This document shows positions 51,330 to 60,180 of a stretch of DNA of 64,000 nucleotides, piece by piece. Positions within the stretch are counted from its first letter, which is position 1, and the number at the start of each line of letters is the position of its first letter. The position numbers were made by a program, and so were the translations under genes. The DNA lies in contig NZ_LKET01000041.1 in NCBI RefSeq assembly GCF_001317355.1, positions 53,574 through 117,573 on the forward strand, read 5' to 3'. This stretch comes from Oxobacter pfennigii (GTDB lineage: Bacteria; Bacillota; Clostridia; Clostridiales; Oxobacteraceae). The notes beneath the pieces are model-generated. The model worked only from the letters and a program-made list of their open reading frames with translations, was not told the origin of the DNA and did not search any database.

Positions 51330-52058
51330 TCAAAGCACCCTGGATAAGAATGACTTGGTTCTTTCGTTTTTAGGCCGCGTAAAAATTTCTATGGGCGTAT
51401 CTTCCTCCACTATATAGCCGCCGTCCATGAATATGACACGGTCGGCCACATCCTTGGCAAAGCCCATTTCATGGGTGACCACCATCATGGTCATTCCCTC
51501 CTTCGCCAGCTGCTTCATTACCTCCAAAACATCCCCCACCAGCTCGGGGTCCAGAGCTGAGGTAGGTTCATCGAACAACAGGATGTCGGGCTGCATGGCC
51601 AATGCCCTGGCAATGGCCACCCTTTGCTGCTGTCCGCCGGATAAGGCATGAGGATAAACATTTGCCTTGCTTTCCAATCCTACCTTGCGGAGAAGCTCCA
51701 TAGCCTGCTCCTTTGCCTCACTATGAGGCACTTTGCTCAGCTTAACCGGAGCATACATGATATTTTCCAGGGCGGTTTTTAACGGAAACAGGTTGAATCT
51801 TTGAAAAACCATCCCCACATGCTTCCTGTAATCCGTAACCTTTTTCCCAAGGTGAGTAATGTCCTGCCCCATGTATGAAATCTCGCCGCCGGTAGGATGC
51901 TCTAAAAGATTCACACACCTTAACAAGGTGCTCTTTCCGGAGCCTGAGGGACCGATAATAACTACAACTTCGCCTTTTGTTATGGAAATGTTTACGTCCC
52001 GTAAAACCTCCAGGTCATTGAAGCATTTTGAAAGCTTTTTTATTTCAAGCAAAACCAT
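51330..52058 (-). CDS. amino-acid ABC transporter ATP-binding protein (GlnQ type)
   Basis: 242 residues with Walker [11 protein letters not shown], the Q-loop [13 protein letters not shown], signature [16 protein letters not shown], Walker [12 protein letters not shown] and VTHEM. This is the polar amino-acid import type. It is the first gene of a five-gene operon running to gabT. Confidence 0.94.
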   Translation of the reverse strand: MVLLEIKKLSKCFNDLEVLRDVNISITKGEVVVIIGPSGSGKSTLLRCVNLLEHPTGGEISYMGQDITHLGKKVTDYRKHVGMVFQRFNLFPLKTALENIMYAPVKLSKVPHSEAKEQAMELLRKVGLESKANVYPHALSGGQQQRVAIARALAMQPDILLFDEPTSALDPELVGDVLEVMKQLAKEGMTMMVVTHEMGFAKDVADRVIFMDGGYIVEEDTPIEIFTRPKNERTKSFLSRVL

Positions 52059-52120
52059 ATGAACACCTTCTTTCTTTATCCGCTAAGTTATTCACCGGAT
52101 TAAATTTTTCTAAAAAAACA

Positions 52121-52156
52121 GCAACGGAACCTACTTGAAAAAGTAAGCTCCGTTGC
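52121..52156 (-). terminator. terminator before the uptake operon
   Basis: Arms GCAACGGA (52121-52128) and TCCGTTGC (52149-52156), with an inner GTAGGT-like extension. They are followed on the minus strand by a run of T. It ends the cytidylate kinase-like transcript. Confidence 0.75.
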
Positions 52157-52203
52157 TTATTTGTTCTTTATTTACTGCATTCTATTTTGTTTTTATATCA
52201 AAT

Positions 52204-52803
52204 CTAAAGCTTGAATCTCATCTTAATTATTTCCGTAAGCACATCACAGGTTCCGTCTGCCCCAAGCAAGCTCGAATCAATTATCACATGCTTATAATCC
52301 TTGTCCGACATGGAGTAACCGCAATAATGCCTGTGATAGGATTCTCTGGCTTTGTCAACAGATGCTATCATCCTTCTGGCTTCATCGGGCTGCATATCAA
52401 GAGTCTCCACACAGTTTTTTAGCCTTGCCTCATAAGGCGCATAAATAAATATATTGATTATGTTTTTGTGATCCTTCAAAATGTAGTCGGCACAGCGGCC
52501 AACTATGATGCAGGACTCCTTTTCCGCAAGGTCTGTTATTATCTTTCTCTGGGCTGCAAATATGGAATCCTGAATTTCCGTCGTACCCATGCCTAAAGGA
52601 TAATTCATGTTGAAAAAAGCCGTCTTTGCGCTTTCTTCCTCATCGCTTATGGTTGATACCGGGAGATTTAAGTTTTTAGAAGTCATTTCAACGATATCCC
52701 TGTCGTAGTATTCAACCCCCAGCTTTTCGCTTATCTTCCTTGCAATGGGACGCCCCAGGCTTCCGAATTGCCTTGCAATTGTAACAACAAACTTATCATT
52801 CAT
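52204..52803 (-). CDS. cytidylate kinase-like family protein
   Basis: 199 residues with an N-terminal P-loop variant (VTIARQFGSLGRPIARKI), then YYDRDIVEM and IIVGRCADYIL. This matches the cytidylate kinase-like family often found beside transport operons in Clostridia. The P-loop lacks the usual GKST (GSLGR), so kinase activity is uncertain. It is a single gene with its own terminator. Confidence 0.8.
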   Translation of the reverse strand: MNDKFVVTIARQFGSLGRPIARKISEKLGVEYYDRDIVEMTSKNLNLPVSTISDEEESAKTAFFNMNYPLGMGTTEIQDSIFAAQRKIITDLAEKESCIIVGRCADYILKDHKNIINIFIYAPYEARLKNCVETLDMQPDEARRMIASVDKARESYHRHYCGYSMSDKDYKHVIIDSSLLGADGTCDVLTEIIKMRFKL

Positions 52804-52966
52804 AATAAAAACTTCTTTCTTGATATAATGTTTCTAATGTTTGACTAATTATACAGTACAAAGACATAGCTCTGCAATGGTATTAAAATCTAATTTTTCT
52901 TATATTTATTGTACTTGGAATACAAAGTATGATATCATTATAAAAATATTTAAGGTGGGATAAAAG

Positions 52967-54085
52967 ATGCGTACCAAAGTGTCAGAGCTTTATGAGATTG
53001 CAAAGGAAAAATACAGCCTTACTCTTCACGGCGGGCAATCCGGCTTGACTAATTCTGCCTACTGGGTGTACCTGGCGGAGGATTTTCAGAACATGTCCTT
53101 TTTAAAGGGGGGAGAGCTGGTCATAACCACGGGGCTTTTTACACAAAGTACCGTAAGCCTTTATGATTTCATCCGGGCTCTAGTCATGAGAAATTGCAGC
53201 GGCATCCTTATTAATGCAGGAAAATACCTCCATACAGCAGATATCACACCTGAAATACTGGAATTTTGCAACGCAAACAGCTTTCCCATATTCTCCATGC
53301 CCTGGGAGGTTCACCTTGCAGACATTATGCAGGATTACTGCAGCCTGCTTTTAGACAACAACCAGAGCGTCAACAATCTTAACGCAGCTTTTCAGAACGC
53401 CCTATACCAGGTGCCCATACATGAAAATATCCTCCGCACCCTGAACCAGTCGGGATTTGAGACTGCGGCGGATTATAAAATTATGGCAATACAAAACCTG
53501 CAGAACACCACAAGGCTTACCTTGCCCCTTAACAGCAAAGGCTTTAAGTATCACCTCTTTGAGCATGAGAACCTGCAGATATTAATATATAATTCTTCCC
53601 AGAATATCATTCCACTAAATGAGCTGACAGAAATGATATGTTTTTATGACGGCATAAAACTGGGCATAGGAGATACCGTCCATTCCCTTACCCAGATTGG
53701 CCAGAGCTGCAAGCGGGCTCGCTTCGCTTTAGCAGCAGCGGTATTCTGGAACCGTTCCTTTGTCAACTTTGACGACTTGGGATTATTTCAGATACTCTTT
53801 ACTACCTCGGATTCCGAAATACTTAAAAAACTATACAAACGCCACTTAAGTAAACTGGAGCAGCACGATGCAGACCATGCTTCGGATTATATGAATACCC
53901 TGCGTATTTTTCTTTTATCCGACTGTAACATTTTAGAAACCGCATTCCGTATGCATACCCACCGCAACACCATCGTTTACCGCATCAAAAAAATCAAGGA
54001 GATTTTAAATACCGAGCTGGACAATTCCGCGGTAAAATTTGATTTGCTTATGGCATTTTACATTAAGGAGTATTTTGAAATTTGA
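52967..54085 (+). CDS. PucR family transcriptional regulator
   Basis: 372 residues. An N-terminal PucR domain (KVSELYEIAKEKYSLTLHGG, GGELVITTGLF) precedes a central region and a C-terminal helix-turn-helix (DCNILETAFRMHTHRNTIVY, RIKKIKEILN). PucR-type proteins activate purine or amino-compound catabolism. It is transcribed away from the uptake-gabT operon and the kinase-like gene, so it is the likely activator of GABA use. This is inference. Confidence 0.85.
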   Translation: MRTKVSELYEIAKEKYSLTLHGGQSGLTNSAYWVYLAEDFQNMSFLKGGELVITTGLFTQSTVSLYDFIRALVMRNCSGILINAGKYLHTADITPEILEFCNANSFPIFSMPWEVHLADIMQDYCSLLLDNNQSVNNLNAAFQNALYQVPIHENILRTLNQSGFETAADYKIMAIQNLQNTTRLTLPLNSKGFKYHLFEHENLQILIYNSSQNIIPLNELTEMICFYDGIKLGIGDTVHSLTQIGQSCKRARFALAAAVFWNRSFVNFDDLGLFQILFTTSDSEILKKLYKRHLSKLEQHDADHASDYMNTLRIFLLSDCNILETAFRMHTHRNTIVYRIKKIKEILNTELDNSAVKFDLLMAFYIKEYFEI

Positions 54086-54452
54086 GGAGAGTGTCTTCTT
54101 GTAACATAATAACAGCATCCACTTTTTAGATAGGTGGAAGCATGCTAAGCACAATAAGCCTGAGCGTGCTTCTGATGCAGTCTCTTATGTCGGTGGATTT
54201 TGTGAAGGTGCAGGAGTGAAATACTCCAGTTAGGATGCTGGCCCCGGTGCTCAATATACATTATAGAGGCTGTGATCATTGCGCATTTACGCCAAAGTAT
54301 ATATACTTTTTCAATTAAAGCGGACGATAAAAATTGATATAATAGCAAAGATAAACCCGAGCAACTGTCGGTTGCTAAAAATCAAACCCGTCTTGGTCGA
54401 CAAGCGGCGCTTTTGTTTGATATGATTTTTAAAAAGAAAGTAGGTGGTTTAT

Positions 54453-55079
54453 GTGACATTGGGCGAAAAAGTTTCAAAGCTCCGAAATAAGCACAATATG
54501 TCACAAGGCGATTTAGCCGAAAAAATAAATGTTTCACGTCAGTCAATCTCAAAGTGGGAAACTGGCGCAAGCATACCCGATTTAGACAAGCTGGTTGCGC
54601 TTAGCAATCTATTCCAAGTATCTATTGACGACCTTGCGAAAGAAGATGTCCGTGCTGATAAATCAATTGAAGATGGGGCGACATGCCAGGAAAAAAATAC
54701 AACCCCGCGGCGGATATATGGAACGCAAAAAATTATCGGCTTCATATTGATTGCAGCAGCGATAATATGCATAATACTTGCAATGGTATTCGCCAAGCGG
54801 TTTCTTATGATTCCAACAGTCTATCTTTTGCTATGTGGATGTCTGTGTTTGTTAGTAAAAAAATATGTGGCATTACTTATTGGCTGGATAACTTTTTTGC
54901 CCATAGCCATTTCCTTGCCATATTTTATAAGTTCAAGTATGGGGGCGATTTTTTATCGATCATATTATCAAAATGGAAATTATTTTGGACTTTTAATTTC
55001 ATTTATAATGTGGCTACAGTTATTAGGCTTGGTCTGGTTCACCATTAAAATTAAAGTATTCCGAAAAAAAGAAAAATAG
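54453..55079 (+). CDS. XRE family regulator with membrane domain
   Basis: 208 residues. The N-terminal helix-turn-helix (KVSKLRNKHNMSQGDLAEKI, NVSRQSISKWETG) is followed by a linker and about four membrane helices. DNA-binding domain plus membrane anchor is a common Firmicutes stress-sensor layout. The GTG at 54453 (TLGEKVSKLR) follows a GTAGGTGG-type ribosome binding site. The 54086-54452 stretch before it contains hairpins (GCAAC/GTTGC near 54361-54378) and no gene I can support. Confidence 0.82.
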   Translation: MTLGEKVSKLRNKHNMSQGDLAEKINVSRQSISKWETGASIPDLDKLVALSNLFQVSIDDLAKEDVRADKSIEDGATCQEKNTTPRRIYGTQKIIGFILIAAAIICIILAMVFAKRFLMIPTVYLLLCGCLCLLVKKYVALLIGWITFLPIAISLPYFISSSMGAIFYRSYYQNGNYFGLLISFIMWLQLLGLVWFTIKIKVFRKKEK

Positions 55080-55200
55080 GGCTCCGGGATAAGCTAAAAC
55101 AAATCGGATTGACGGATTTCATTCAGACAAAGCACCATCAGGGGCCGCAAATACAACCGTGCCACTATCTTATGATTTTGCCTTAAAGCTGGGAGTGGAT

Positions 55201-55242
55201 AAAAAACAGCGGCTTTGATTTTTCTCAAAACCGCTGTTTTTT
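55201..55242. terminator. bidirectional terminator
   Basis: Arms AAAAAACAGCGG and CCGCTGTTTTTT separated by 18 nt, between the convergent XRE and DUF1062 genes. The T-run lies on both strands. Confidence 0.8.
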
Positions 55243-55245
55243 ACA

Positions 55246-55827
55246 TTACATTTTTAGAATAGATGTGGCTCCACTTATCAAAACTGCAATATCATGTTGT
55301 AGTTTGCATTTGTGGATATCTGCACCATTCTCTAAACGAATAACTCCACTAGACACCATTTCGTCAAAGACTTTTTTTGTAAGGGATAATTTTTCCTGAA
55401 GTATCTTTGACACTTTTACTTTCTCTGAATACTTGCTGACGATTTTCAATTCCACATCTTTTGTGAAATCAATAATTTCCCCGATAATGCTATATGACGG
55501 CGCTTCTATCTCTGCACCGCTCCTTTTCAGAAGCTCAGTATCCATAGCATATCTTTGGGCAAGCTCGCTGTCGTTGTTCATAAATTGATTTAACAGCGTT
55601 TGACCAATACTTTTAGGATTTATACGGGAATATATCGTCAAATTCCATGTCGATTTACAAGATGCACATCTGTAAATCAGCCAAATATCCAAAGATTTTT
55701 GTTGGGCGTTCACCCTGAATAGTCCAGAGGAAACATGTTCAGTTTTCATACCGCATTTTTTACAGTAGCGTATGGTTTTAGGAGGTGAAAGATATTGCAC
55801 CTCCCAAAGTATTTCTTCCATATTCAA
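55246..55827 (-). CDS. DUF1062 family protein
   Basis: 193 residues. An N-terminal treble-clef-like Zn ribbon has CKKCG (RYCKKCGMKTEHV) and CASCKSTW, then a long helical region. It fits the DUF1062 family, whose function is unknown; the metal-ribbon layout suggests RNA or DNA contact. It is a single gene after the terminator. The 55828-56441 region beyond contains hairpins (a strong stem at 55968-56007, AAAGACCGCAG/CTGTGGTCTTT) and no gene I recognise. Confidence 0.7.
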   Translation of the reverse strand: MNMEEILWEVQYLSPPKTIRYCKKCGMKTEHVSSGLFRVNAQQKSLDIWLIYRCASCKSTWNLTIYSRINPKSIGQTLLNQFMNNDSELAQRYAMDTELLKRSGAEIEAPSYSIIGEIIDFTKDVELKIVSKYSEKVKVSKILQEKLSLTKKVFDEMVSSGVIRLENGADIHKCKLQHDIAVLISGATSILKM

Positions 55828-56441
55828 AATCCTTCCTTTTTCTTAAATGTGAAAAAAGAAAGTTGAAAACAGGCGGAGTATAGTTAAAAGTGATTTTTTT
55901 CATAAAATTAGCCTCCAATAGTTTTTGGATAGTGTCAATTCTGACACTCCGTTTTTTATTAAATAGAAAAGACCGCAGATAGGTAAGAGTACCTTACTGT
56001 GGTCTTTATCGCAACGCAACATAAGGGGTCATTCCCCCTATGCTATACTGACACTAAAGAACTTTGTACCTTGTACTCTTTAATCTGTAAAAAAATCCCA
56101 CAGCAAAAATAGCCGCTTATATCTGCAGCCTAATAAGATATGGAATTGTTACTTGTAATCACAGATTAAAAAATATCCAAAGGTCAAAGCTCCTTCCATA
56201 ATCAAATACTTTTATATTATATAGGAACTTTATTCCAGCGTCAATGTAAGTCCTGACTGTAGTACCAGCTCATCATATACAGTTTCATGGATAGCCAGAT
56301 TAGGGAAATTTATCATACTAAAATAGGTAGATACCATCCTTACTCTTCTAATCTATGTTCCGTATAACCATTGCATGCAATGTTCCCCAGAAGGTGTCCC
56401 CAAAATACAATACGCAATTTTCGTTGATGTGTAATTCAGCA

Positions 56442-57821
56442 TTACATGATTGGTGATGTAAGAAGCGGATTCTGCTTCAAAATACGGACTAAAATGTTCA
56501 GCCCCTTTATCAGCTGTTCATCATCTTTTACCGAGCCCAGTGAAACTCTCACTGCATTTGGCGGCAGTTGGCTTCCAACATAGAACTTATAGGCTGATAT
56601 GACTCTGACTCTATTCATTAAGGCAGTGCTTTCAAAGTCCGCACAGTACCATCCTTCCGGAAGGTTTAACCATAAATAAACACTGTTTTCAGCGGACTGA
56701 AAAGAAAAGTCCTTAAACGCTTCCTTGGCAAGCTGAAGCCGGTGAGCGATTACCTGCCTTTTCTTATTTATAATTTCTGCAGCAGCACCACTCTCAATGA
56801 GGCCTGTTACCAGTTCAGCGTTTAGTGGTGGTGCCATCCATACAGTATTTGTAACGGTCTGAGTAAATTTATGCAAAAACCGTTCTGGAATAACAGTAAA
56901 AGCAATCCTTAGTCCGGGAAAGAATACCTTTGAAATACCACAGATAAAGATCCCATGATCCGGTACAAGAGCGCTTAGTGCCGTCTGGTCTGTCAGGTTT
57001 GTAAAATTATATATATCATCTTCAATCAAAATAAGTCCATACCTGAGGATGATATCTGCAATAGCCTGCTTTCTCTCCGCCGACATCACCGCTGCAGTGG
57101 GGTTTTGCATATTAGGCATCAGATAGATTCCTTTTATTTGGTGCTTTTTACACATGCTTTCAATGCTTTCGGGAATCATCCCCTCTGAATCCATTGCTAT
57201 GGGTTCAAGCTTCATGCGGCTAAGTTGGGCTGCATTCTTGAATCCGGTGAAAGTAAGGGAATCCACCGCAATTCTGTCTCCCGGTTCAAAAAGTCCGAGA
57301 AGACAACAGATAATCGCATGCGTTGCTCCCGTACATATTACAATACGCTCGGGCTCTGCCTCCAGACCATATTGTCTTATCCACTGGACAGCAATCTCTC
57401 TATGTCTAGGTAGGCCCTGGCTCGGCACATAGTCCAGTAATGAATCCAAGGTACGATCTTCTGTAACGGGTTTTAGCAGCTTTGACAGGTCGTAGCCCTT
57501 TACTTTTATAGAACCCACCAGCCCCAGCTCAATTATTTCATCCTCGTTTTTAAGAACTTCCGGTAAGGTGCTATTTTTTCTATCACTTTGTGATACGTAG
57601 GTTCCGCTGCCGACCGTACCAGAAATAAGGCCTCTTCTTTGAGCCTCGTTATATGCTCTTGAAATGGTGGTAAGATTTACTCCTATTGTCTTTGCAAGAG
57701 ACCGCTGAGGGGGCATTTTTTCATTTGGCTTAAGGATGCCAAGATGAATATCCCTCTCGATTGCATCAGCGATTGCAATATAAAGTACTTTATCTGTATC
57801 AATAATTTTGGGATTCCACAT
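56442..57821 (-). CDS. MocR-type regulator (YczR-like)
   Basis: 459 residues. A GntR winged helix (NEKMPPQRSLAKTIGVNLTT, ISRAYNEAQRRGL) joins an aminotransferase-like domain with the PLP-lysine region CGISKVFFPGLRIAFT. It is divergent from a YczE-family membrane gene. The MocR-YczE pairing is documented for other Firmicutes (YczR/YczE), and shared TGTATGAC sites lie between the genes. The ATG at 57821 follows GGAGGG. Confidence 0.83.
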   Translation of the reverse strand: MWNPKIIDTDKVLYIAIADAIERDIHLGILKPNEKMPPQRSLAKTIGVNLTTISRAYNEAQRRGLISGTVGSGTYVSQSDRKNSTLPEVLKNEDEIIELGLVGSIKVKGYDLSKLLKPVTEDRTLDSLLDYVPSQGLPRHREIAVQWIRQYGLEAEPERIVICTGATHAIICCLLGLFEPGDRIAVDSLTFTGFKNAAQLSRMKLEPIAMDSEGMIPESIESMCKKHQIKGIYLMPNMQNPTAAVMSAERKQAIADIILRYGLILIEDDIYNFTNLTDQTALSALVPDHGIFICGISKVFFPGLRIAFTVIPERFLHKFTQTVTNTVWMAPPLNAELVTGLIESGAAAEIINKKRQVIAHRLQLAKEAFKDFSFQSAENSVYLWLNLPEGWYCADFESTALMNRVRVISAYKFYVGSQLPPNAVRVSLGSVKDDEQLIKGLNILVRILKQNPLLTSPIM

Positions 57822-57843
57822 GAATAAACCCTCCAGTGCAAAA

Positions 57844-57989
57844 TGTATGACAAACAATATTCTATTGACTTCACTGCTAATATGGCTATAATGATGGTAG
57901 TACAGTATTTGCATCCATCTTCGTTAAGCTATTTTATTTATCAAATGAATGTCATACAATTATAATACTACAACTTTTTAAGTCATACA
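57844..57989. promoter_or_regulatory. three GTCATACA-type sites of the yczR-yczE intergenic region
   Basis: TGTATGAC at 57844-57851 and two direct copies GTCATACA at 57951-57958 and 57982-57989 (31 bp apart, about three helical turns). MocR proteins bind direct repeats of this kind, so these are probable YczR operators. Confidence 0.65.
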
Positions 57990-58010
57990 ATATAAGAAGG
58001 GGATTTTATT

Positions 58011-58697
58011 ATGAGACAATTTTATAACCGTCTGCTGCGCTTGATTTGGGGACTTTTTCTATATGCAGTTGGAATCGTAGTTACACTAAATGCCCATATA
58101 GGATACGCTCCATGGGAGGTTTTTCATGTGGGATTTGCAAAAACGGCAGGAATAAGCATCGGAACCGCTTCCATTATTGCTGGAGCAGTTATTGGAATCA
58201 TAGCATTATTGCTTGGAGAAAAGCTAGGGCTTGGCACCATCTTGAATATGCTGCTTATTGGAGTTTTCCTCGATCTGATTCTAGGATTTCATATTATACC
58301 CATGGCCAGCAGCTTTGCATTTGGAATCATCATGTTGATTATAGGGTTGTTTGTCATTGCCTTAGCCTCCTATTTTTACATTGGCTCAGCCTTTGGAGCA
58401 GGTCCGAGAGACAGTTTGATGGTTGCGCTTACTCGAAAAACGAGGCTGCCAATCGGAGTCTGCCGTGGAATGATTGAGCTTCTGGCGGTATTTGCCGGCT
58501 GGAGACTTGGTGGTATGTTTGGTATCGGAACAATTATATCTGCCCTTACAATTGGCTTTTGTGTCCAGATCACCTTTAGACTGCTTAAATTTGATACAAC
58601 AGAAATTCAACACGAAACATTGGGTGTGACATATAAAATGCTTTTTGGCAATAAAAAAGAGCAATTAAATGAGGATGAGATATCGGAAGATTGTTAA
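58011..58697 (+). CDS. YczE/YyaS/YitT family membrane protein
   Basis: 228 residues with about five membrane helices, beginning LIWGLFLYAVGIVVTLNAHI followed by GYAPWEVFHVG, the YczE opening, and a central SAFGAGPRDSLMVAL. Function of the family is unknown; transport or vitamin-related export has been suggested. It is controlled by the divergent YczR-like regulator. AGAAGGGG precedes the ATG. Confidence 0.83.
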   Translation: MRQFYNRLLRLIWGLFLYAVGIVVTLNAHIGYAPWEVFHVGFAKTAGISIGTASIIAGAVIGIIALLLGEKLGLGTILNMLLIGVFLDLILGFHIIPMASSFAFGIIMLIIGLFVIALASYFYIGSAFGAGPRDSLMVALTRKTRLPIGVCRGMIELLAVFAGWRLGGMFGIGTIISALTIGFCVQITFRLLKFDTTEIQHETLGVTYKMLFGNKKEQLNEDEISEDC

Positions 58698-58840
58698 TTA
58701 AAATCCATGGTGTCAGGCTTGTGGTTTTGCACTAGCTGTGTTATTCAATTTCTCCCGGATATACATAACGCTACCCTCCGTCAATCCGAACCGTTAACAA
58801 TCATGTACTCGCCGTGTATAGCCGAAATCACGTACCTTCA

Positions 58841-58890
58841 AGCGGGCGCAAAAAGCACCGCATATTTTGCGCGTACTCTTTGCGCCCGCT
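58841..58890. repeat. 12-bp perfect inverted repeat in a gene-free stretch
   Basis: Arms AGCGGGCGCAAA and TTTGCGCCCGCT surround a 26-nt loop, in the 58698-59058 interval, which has no other feature I can support. It could be a cryptic terminator or a mobile-element remnant. Confidence 0.5.
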
Positions 58891-59058
58891 GTCCGGCGGT
58901 AGATATAGTTTTAGAGAGGTAAACGCGAACAGTGGTTGTCAAAGAACAGCCGCATGTTTTTTACTTTTCGTACAAATAATTTTTCAATCCTTTTAACAAG
59001 TTGCTGCATCAACGGGATCGCACAAACTTTTATTCTGATAACGTTATTGTCCAATCCG

Positions 59059-59445
59059 TTATTTGTAAAATATTGCTGTAATTAAAAAATCAGTCCCATA
59101 TTTTTCATTTGAAATTATCCCACTATCTGACCATTTCCCAAAGCCTGCCTCCACGGCTAAAGGTCTCAAATCCCCATAAAAAGAAAATACACCTTTAGTC
59201 CAAATTTTTTTATATCCATTTAACTTAATAAGTCTTTTTATTTCTTTTAAGTTTTTACCGGCAATTCTATTTACATTTAAAACGTCACGCAAGACATTAA
59301 AAAAATCATAATAAAACAACGTACTTTTGCAATAGTGCGCAAACAATATACAAGTAACATCCCCACGAATTTTAATATTTCCCTTTAAGATAACGTTATA
59401 CTTACCGCTGATTTCATATGCTTTAATAATTAAATCACTATTCAT
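59059..59445 (-). CDS. short protein resembling the N-terminal part of epoxyqueuosine reductase (QueG)
   Basis: 128 residues. The C-terminal half FSFYGDLRPLAVEAGFGKWS and SDSGIISNEKYGTDFLITAI matches the conserved pattern of QueG-type enzymes (LKPLAVKAGLGWIGKNGLL...YG). The ferredoxin-like cysteines that follow in full-length QueG are absent. It may be a standalone domain or a truncated gene. It pairs with the next gene 9 bp away, so both could form one unit. Confidence 0.5.
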   Translation of the reverse strand: MNSDLIIKAYEISGKYNVILKGNIKIRGDVTCILFAHYCKSTLFYYDFFNVLRDVLNVNRIAGKNLKEIKRLIKLNGYKKIWTKGVFSFYGDLRPLAVEAGFGKWSDSGIISNEKYGTDFLITAIFYK

Positions 59446-59454
59446 AAATTCATT

Positions 59455-59886
59455 TCACTGAAGATATTTTTTACATTCTTCAACATTATTTTGTTCAAGT
59501 ATCAATAGTTTATTTGCCAGAGACAGTATTTCATCGTCAGCATCAGCGTATTCTTTTAACTTCTTTGTTATATCTACGATGCCCGTAGTACTCCCCTGAA
59601 TCAGCATCTCGGAAATATGGGAAGGAGATTTATTCGCCAGTGTTTTCAAATTAATCATAGCATAAGCGGATCCCTTTGAAAAAGCATTGATATCCTTTGC
59701 TGCTTTATTGATTTCTTTCAATTTCTCTTCTGTACTGTCATAAATTATTTTATACTCTTGCAACTGAGACCGGAGCATTTTTTTGTACTCTTCATCTTGT
59801 GAAATCCCAATTAATTGATGTATCGTATCTATACCCATCTCCGCATTTTGATGAATATAATTTAAAAATTCAACATTTCCGTCCAT
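59455..59886 (-). CDS. helical-bundle protein (DUF2383-like)
   Basis: 143 residues, nearly all helical, with HQNAEMGIDTIHQLIGISQD and MLRSQLQEYKIIYDSTEEKL. This resembles ferritin-like or DUF2383 four-helix bundles, an uncertain call. The ATG at 59886 follows GGAGGTGTTTATC. It is followed closely by the QueG-like gene. Confidence 0.5.
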   Translation of the reverse strand: MDGNVEFLNYIHQNAEMGIDTIHQLIGISQDEEYKKMLRSQLQEYKIIYDSTEEKLKEINKAAKDINAFSKGSAYAMINLKTLANKSPSHISEMLIQGSTTGIVDITKKLKEYADADDEILSLANKLLILEQNNVEECKKYLQ

Positions 59887-59987
59887 GATAAACACCTCCA
59901 TCAGGTAGTATGCTCTAAAATATAACCTTTATTAGAATTTCGGCCTATTTTATAAAATTTACGCTTTTACTTTCAGATACACTAAAA

Positions 59988-60011
59988 AGGCACTGCGATT
60001 TCACAGTGCCT
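59988..60011 (-). terminator. terminator after the GPH transporter gene
   Basis: Arms AGGCACTG (59988-59995) and CAGTGCCT (60004-60011), followed on the minus strand by TTTTT. It stops transcripts coming from the transporter gene upstream. Confidence 0.7.
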
Positions 60012-60180
60012 CATTTCTGAGTCTTTTTTTGTTTCAATTCATACGAGTAACAGGCGCTTATCTCAAATTGCCGCCTTCTGTTCTGCCCTGACCGACGAAT
60101 CAGAAAACGTGCAGCCGGCAACAAAATGCTGAGTACCTTATTTCGTCAATGAAAGTTGTGTCGGCTATAATATAATATTA

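Noticed and set aside
54145..54348. 67-codon minus-strand frame between pucR and the XRE gene
   Set aside because: No ribosome binding site or recognisable domain. His/Arg-rich low-quality composition.
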